Below are positions 59,699 to 64,000 of a stretch of DNA of 64,000 nucleotides, piece by piece. Numbering within the stretch: the stretch's first letter is position 1; each line of letters starts with the position of its first letter. The notes below the pieces were generated by a model. The model saw only the letters and a program-made list of their open reading frames with translations, made no database searches and had not been told where the DNA came from. Both the position numbers and the translations under genes were made by a program. This DNA comes from Planctomycetota bacterium (GTDB taxonomy: Bacteria > Planctomycetota > Planctomycetia > Planctomycetales > Planctomycetaceae): assembly GCA_022600195.1 (NCBI GenBank), contig JAHZKX010000026.1, positions 62,001 to 126,000 of the forward strand, written 5' to 3'.

Positions 59699-60616
59699 AT
59701 GAGACACTTAGTTACTTTAAACGATTTGCAATCGTCAGAAATAATCGAAATATTTGCCCTGGCTCAGGAACTGAAGGACAAACGAAGCGCTGGAGAACGT
59801 CCCCAGTTATTGCAGGGACGGACAATGACCCAGGTGTTTGAAAAACCTTCACTAAGAACGCGGCTCAGTTTTGAGTCGGCGATGTGTGAATTGGGCGGGG
59901 GGGCCAGTTTCTTCACGTGTAAAGAAGCGGGCCTGGATGGTCGCGAGTCGGTAGAAGATGTGGCACGAGTTATCGGCAGGTATTCCGATGTTGTGACGTT
60001 AAGAACATTTTCGCACGATTTGATTAAGCAGTTCGCTCAAAATTCATCGGCATCTGTCATCAATGCGCTGTCTGATTTGAGTCATCCCTGTCAGGCACTC
60101 ACGGACCTGTTCACAATTCAGGAAGTCGCCGGCGATTTATCTCAGCAGAAACTGGTTTATGTGGGCGATGGTAACAATGTCGCGTATTCGCTTGCTAATT
60201 GCTGTGCGAAACTGGGAGTTCCGTTTGTCGTCTCCTCTCCGGATGGATTTGAGTTATCACCGAATTTTGTGAAGTCATTACAGGAAAATCAAACTGGTTC
60301 AACATTGGAAGTGGAGACAGACCCTCAGAAAGCAGTCGCGGGAGCTACCGTTATCTACACGGACGTCTGGGCCAGCATGGGACAGGAATCTGAAACCGAA
60401 AGACGCAAAAAGATTTTTGCCGATTATCAGGTAAACTCCAGTCTGATGTCCGCCGCTGCGAAGAACTGTCAATTCATGCATTGCCTGCCAGCCAAACGCG
60501 GCCTGGAAGTGACTGATGAAGTACTCGACAGTCAGCAGAGTATCGTCTTCCAGCAGGCAGAAAACCGAAAGCATTTAGCAAAAGGTCTCTTGGTCTGGCT
60601 GCTGCAACAACAATAA
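59699..60616 (+). CDS. argF: Ornithine carbamoyltransferase
   Basis: ArgF joins carbamoyl phosphate and ornithine to citrulline. The 305 residues begin MRHLVTLNDLQSSEI. The carbamoyl-phosphate site is FEKPSLRTRLSFE (residues about 46-58), with Leu where many have Thr. LSDLSHPCQALTDLFT is the His-Pro-Cys region, LVYVGDGNNVAYSL the ornithine-side domain start, and FMHCLPAKRGLEVTDEVLD the C-terminal catalytic segment. Length and motifs are those of anabolic enzymes. It lies downstream of argD behind a long intercistronic hairpin. Confidence 0.95.
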   Translation: MRHLVTLNDLQSSEIIEIFALAQELKDKRSAGERPQLLQGRTMTQVFEKPSLRTRLSFESAMCELGGGASFFTCKEAGLDGRESVEDVARVIGRYSDVVTLRTFSHDLIKQFAQNSSASVINALSDLSHPCQALTDLFTIQEVAGDLSQQKLVYVGDGNNVAYSLANCCAKLGVPFVVSSPDGFELSPNFVKSLQENQTGSTLEVETDPQKAVAGATVIYTDVWASMGQESETERRKKIFADYQVNSSLMSAAAKNCQFMHCLPAKRGLEVTDEVLDSQQSIVFQQAENRKHLAKGLLVWLLQQQ

Positions 60617-60697
60617 TACGGTCTGTCTTCTTTCGCTAGAAATGAAAGCCAGGTACGTACCAGCGGTATGAATCATTGGAGAAGTCTTCAGCGATGA

Positions 60698-62167
60698 CTA
60701 TTTATTGAATACTTCGTTGATGACGTCTTTATAAAAGACCGAGAACATCAGCCAGGCCATCAGCAGAGTCAGAATTAAATTCAGCGACTGACCACACACA
60801 TAGAGAATCAGAGGTTTTCCCCCTTTGAGGAATTTTGTCAGTTCGCGGAAGTTGGTTTCCAGTCCGATACTGATAAATGCCAGACAGAAGAACCAGCCTC
60901 GAAATACCTTGGATGATTCTTTTACCATTGTCGGAACAATGATTTCACCACCTTGCATAGAAACATAGAGCAGAGAGAAAACAGATGATGCAAGCACGAA
61001 GCCCAGTACAAATTTAGGAAAGCGATACCAGATTTCCCAGGCGTTGGGTTTCACTTGCGAATCTTTACCTTCGACACAAGTCACCCAGTACACGGCCACG
61101 CCGAATGCGGTGACACCAATTAAAATGTTTTGAATCATCTTGATGGTAATGGCGATTTGTTCTGCTTGTTCTCCCAGAATCGCTCCCGAGGCAGCAACCG
61201 CGCCGGTGGAGTCTATCGTGCCTCCCATCCAGGCACCTCCGAGAATGGGACCAATCCCCAATAATTTAATCACGATGGGCATCAGTATCATCATGAAAAC
61301 CGTGAAACTTAACGAGAGGCCAATCGCAAACGAAAGCTCTTCCTTTTTCGCTTTACAAGATGCTGCGGTGGCAATCGCTGCGGATACACCACACACGGAC
61401 ATGTCAGCCGAGATCACCATGTTCAATGACTTCGATTCCAGTTTGAGGATCTTCTGACCGAAAATATAAGTGCTGATCAGCACTATCGGTGTTACAATCC
61501 AGGCGACACAAATTCCTGGTACCCCCAATATCAACAAGCGGCTGAATAAGACACTGGCTCCCATGATCACCAGTCCTGTTTTGATATACAGCTCTGTTTT
61601 CAAGGCAGGTTTCATCCATTTAGGAGTACCTATCGTATTACTGATTACCAAGCCTATCATCAGTGCCCAGAGTGCATACTCCAGGTTGTAGCGTTTCGCG
61701 ACGACCTGACCGGTGAGGACATAAGCCAGTGTTGCCAACAAAAATACACCCAGGAAACCAATGGCAAATTTTAGAACGGATTGCCCCATTACTTTGATGC
61801 CAATTGCGAAAACGCACAGGCTGATCAGAAACACAACACAGATGGGAATCAGTAGACTGCTTTTCTCGGGGGGAAATAGAGAGTCCCGGGGAGATTCATT
61901 CCACTTGCCCGGTTTGGCCAGCCAGGATTTCAGCGGGCTATGTACTTCCAGTTTTTCACCCGCTGCTTGAGCTTCAGTCAGTTGTTCTGAAAAATTTTCC
62001 GGCAAATTGAGATAGAAAGCCAGGAAACAGATTAAAAGCAGGGCGCCGCCAATCCAGACAGCCCACCAGTCTTCACTGGTTTTCATTTCAGACCAGGTCG
62101 AGCGCCTGGGTTCTGCGACCACAAACTCATTCTGCTCTGGTTCGGGAGTGGGCGCGTTTTCTGGCAT
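60698..62167 (-). CDS. YeiH-type putative sulfate exporter family membrane protein
   Basis: A 489-residue polytopic protein of the PF03601/YeiH family. The family core includes [70 protein letters not shown] and [39 protein letters not shown] lies near the end. Roughly 11-12 membrane helices are visible. Family members are usually near 340 residues; this one has an extra N-terminal part of about 130 residues with two or more helices ([19 protein letters not shown] and [19 protein letters not shown]). Transport of sulfate or sulfite is only a family label. Confidence 0.85.
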   Translation of the reverse strand: MPENAPTPEPEQNEFVVAEPRRSTWSEMKTSEDWWAVWIGGALLLICFLAFYLNLPENFSEQLTEAQAAGEKLEVHSPLKSWLAKPGKWNESPRDSLFPPEKSSLLIPICVVFLISLCVFAIGIKVMGQSVLKFAIGFLGVFLLATLAYVLTGQVVAKRYNLEYALWALMIGLVISNTIGTPKWMKPALKTELYIKTGLVIMGASVLFSRLLILGVPGICVAWIVTPIVLISTYIFGQKILKLESKSLNMVISADMSVCGVSAAIATAASCKAKKEELSFAIGLSLSFTVFMMILMPIVIKLLGIGPILGGAWMGGTIDSTGAVAASGAILGEQAEQIAITIKMIQNILIGVTAFGVAVYWVTCVEGKDSQVKPNAWEIWYRFPKFVLGFVLASSVFSLLYVSMQGGEIIVPTMVKESSKVFRGWFFCLAFISIGLETNFRELTKFLKGGKPLILYVCGQSLNLILTLLMAWLMFSVFYKDVINEVFNK

Positions 62168-62343
62168 GATTCTTCTCGGAGCTAAGAGACATTGGTGGGT
62201 TCACTTTGAAACTAAGAACCATAGCTTACAGAATCGATGGGCAATCGAAAAGCGTAAGCCTGCTACTTGCTTCCAGAATTCGGGCGCAGCAATTCAGCGC
62301 TGAAAAAGAGAGCGTCCGTCGCCTGACTCTTTAAGAGCTGCAC

Positions 62344-64000
62344 TTAATGAGGGGCAACATTTGAAATCATTGCCTGCTTGGCTGGCTTTGCTGCCGCGGG
62401 CGCGTTCACTGCTTGCTCCAATTTTTCAAGCAAATACGATTGCGAGTACAGGTCGGGAATGACAATTGGCTTTTCAAGTTGATTCGCGGGATAGATCACG
62501 GTCAATGGTATGCTAATGCTATTAAGCTCATCCAGCTTTTCTTTGATTATTGGTGAATAGTCTGTGTAATCTGCATACATAGTAACGATATTATGCTTTT
62601 TGATCAGCTCAAGCGTTTCTTCAGTATTCAAAGCATACTTTTCATTAGTTTTACATGTCAGGCACCAGTCAGCAGAAAAGTCGATTAGTACTATTTTGTT
62701 TTCAGCTCTCAATTTTTCCAACTCTGTCGCATTGAAGGGAACCCAGGGCAATTCATGCGCTGATTTCTGGCTTGTTTCGTAACCGAACAGACAAATGGCT
62801 GTCGTTAAGAGGAGCGCGGATGCACGCACAATCATCTTTTTTTGTTTTGATGAGTTGTGTTCGTACAGACTGCCAATCATCCAAAGGCCTGTTGTAATTC
62901 CCAACAACATGATCAAAACGGGAATTGTCAGCGATTCGTCCATAGTGGAAATGATAAAGATCACAGCGCCCATCAGCACGATGCCCGAGAACTCTTTAAA
63001 TCGCACCATCCACATTCCCGGTTTGGGAAGATGAGAGATTGCTTTGGGGAATATGCTGAATATCAGATAAGGTGATGCCATCCCCACTCCCATCACTATC
63101 CAGACGAGATAGGTAATATCTGGAGTCTGACTGACAGACCAGGCAAGAACCGGTCCCAGGAACGGGCCACTACAGGGAGTTGCCAGCAGGGTTGCCAGGA
63201 TGCCTGTGAAAAAAGCACCCGTTAGTCCCTCCTTCTGTTCTCCGCTGGCAGCAGAACCGATGACACCCGGTACAGAAATTTCGAAAACGCCCAGCATGCT
63301 CAGCCCCATCGCATACACGATACAGGCCATGACCACATTGAATTTTGTACTTTGAAATAAACCACCCCAGCCCAGTCCGGCAAAGACAGCCAGGGAAGCC
63401 AGAGCAATAAATACTGCGATGACTCCCAACGAGTAGAAAATATTTAACAGGAAGATCCGCATCCGGCTTTCGCCAGCCTGCTGCACGAAACTCATGACTT
63501 TAATGGCAACCACTGGTAGTACACAGGGCATCACATTCAGAATCAGCCCACCCAGAAAGGCGAAAAAGAGATTGAGTGCGAGTGAACGGTTATCCGCAAC
63601 GGTATTAGAATCAAATTGCGAATCATCGTCGCTACCACCCTTCAATTCTTCGATCGAAGACAGCGCAACCGGCGTGGCATTTGTCAAATTTCCTAACTGA
63701 AATTCCACCGGCAATGGAGGACGACAACTTCCCTCGTTACAGATCTGATACTTCAGCTTGCCTTCTACGCCAATTTCTTTGGCTCCCGGAATCCGCTCGA
63801 AGACGCGGGACCAGACTACTTTGTCATAATGCGTACGTTGAGTGTATTCATCATGCACTTCGACTTTCGGTTCCGGGTTGGCAGTAAACTGTCTGGAAAC
63901 AGGTTTCAAACCCTCCAGCTTGAAAATTTCAATATGTGTCGGTAGCCCTGCTTGCTTTTTATCCTGATCCAACGCAAACGTATGAAATTCTTTTTCCAGA
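62344..64000 (-). CDS. dsbD: DsbD-like thiol:disulfide interchange protein, 5' end outside window
   Basis: The frame is open to the right edge of the window, so the N-terminus is missing; 551 codons are visible. Order of parts: a DsbD-alpha-like beta domain (about first 120 residues, ending KLKYQICNEGSCRPPLPVEF), then an eight-helix transmembrane domain. That domain holds the two electron-carrying cysteines in LNVMPCVLPVVAIKVM and LLATPCSGPFLGPVLAW. A C-terminal thioredoxin domain has FSADWCLTCKTNEKYAL. The protein carries reducing power from cytoplasmic thioredoxin to the periplasm, for disulfide repair and cytochrome c maturation, which suits the many c-type haem proteins of this organism. 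Confidence 0.92.
   Translation of the reverse strand, partial: LEKEFHTFALDQDKKQAGLPTHIEIFKLEGLKPVSRQFTANPEPKVEVHDEYTQRTHYDKVVWSRVFERIPGAKEIGVEGKLKYQICNEGSCRPPLPVEFQLGNLTNATPVALSSIEELKGGSDDDSQFDSNTVADNRSLALNLFFAFLGGLILNVMPCVLPVVAIKVMSFVQQAGESRMRIFLLNIFYSLGVIAVFIALASLAVFAGLGWGGLFQSTKFNVVMACIVYAMGLSMLGVFEISVPGVIGSAASGEQKEGLTGAFFTGILATLLATPCSGPFLGPVLAWSVSQTPDITYLVWIVMGVGMASPYLIFSIFPKAISHLPKPGMWMVRFKEFSGIVLMGAVIFIISTMDESLTIPVLIMLLGITTGLWMIGSLYEHNSSKQKKMIVRASALLLTTAICLFGYETSQKSAHELPWVPFNATELEKLRAENKIVLIDFSADWCLTCKTNEKYALNTEETLELIKKHNIVTMYADYTDYSPIIKEKLDELNSISIPLTVIYPANQLEKPIVIPDLYSQSYLLEKLEQAVNAPAAAKPAKQAMISNVAPH

Overview
The window looks like chromosomal DNA of a planctomycete, most likely a Gimesia-like member of the Planctomycetaceae. 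I infer this from the mix of families: a prepilin-like DUF1559 protein with the H-X9-DG motif, a DUF1080 protein, a prenyltransferase-repeat/DUF4159 protein, several secreted PQQ-type beta-propellers, a sugar dehydrogenase fused to c-type haem domains, and Hanks-type kinases fused to sensor or receiver-like domains. Base composition is moderate. Genes are spaced loosely, with many single-gene units. I found no rRNA, tRNA, CRISPR array, insertion sequence or prophage.

Region by region: 1-5.4 kb (minus strand) holds a truncated secreted protein, a Ycf46-like AAA ATPase interrupted by an in-frame amber codon, DNA polymerase X and a Cys-rich exported protein. 6-9.6 kb (plus) holds a TPR lipoprotein, the zinc-independent GTP cyclohydrolase FolE2 and a DUF1080 protein. 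9.8-15.5 kb is an accessory stretch: orphan genes, an ExbD-like lipoprotein, a GH43/32-like secreted protein, a 61-bp relic of a paralogue and degenerate intergenic repeats. 15.5-21.3 kb (minus) is a five-gene operon: iron alcohol dehydrogenase, PQQ-type propeller, HemN-like radical SAM enzyme, chorismate-lyase-like DUF98 protein and a flavin-dependent halogenase-like enzyme. I regard this operon as the best candidate for an undescribed system.

21.6-35.3 kb carries housekeeping genes (nadD, priA, hemW-like, holA, murJ) mixed with a PQQ/cytochrome fusion, a zinc-ribbon membrane protein and a truncated phosphohexomutase-like protein. 35.5-48.6 kb has the DUF1559 protein with a 9-bp tandem repeat, hemP, xylA, a small membrane protein, a probable noncoding RNA, two Hanks kinases, a radical SAM protein, nagA and a MoxR ATPase. 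48.9-57 kb has the DUF4159 protein, a glycosyltransferase and two coupled propeller genes. 57-64 kb carries hemB, argD-argF, a YeiH-type transporter and the 3' part of a dsbD-like gene.

Recurring themes are haem and tetrapyrrole metabolism (hemB, hemW-like, hemP), secreted redox and carbohydrate enzymes, and Ser/Thr kinase signalling. All functions are inferred from sequence motifs read by eye; no database search was run.
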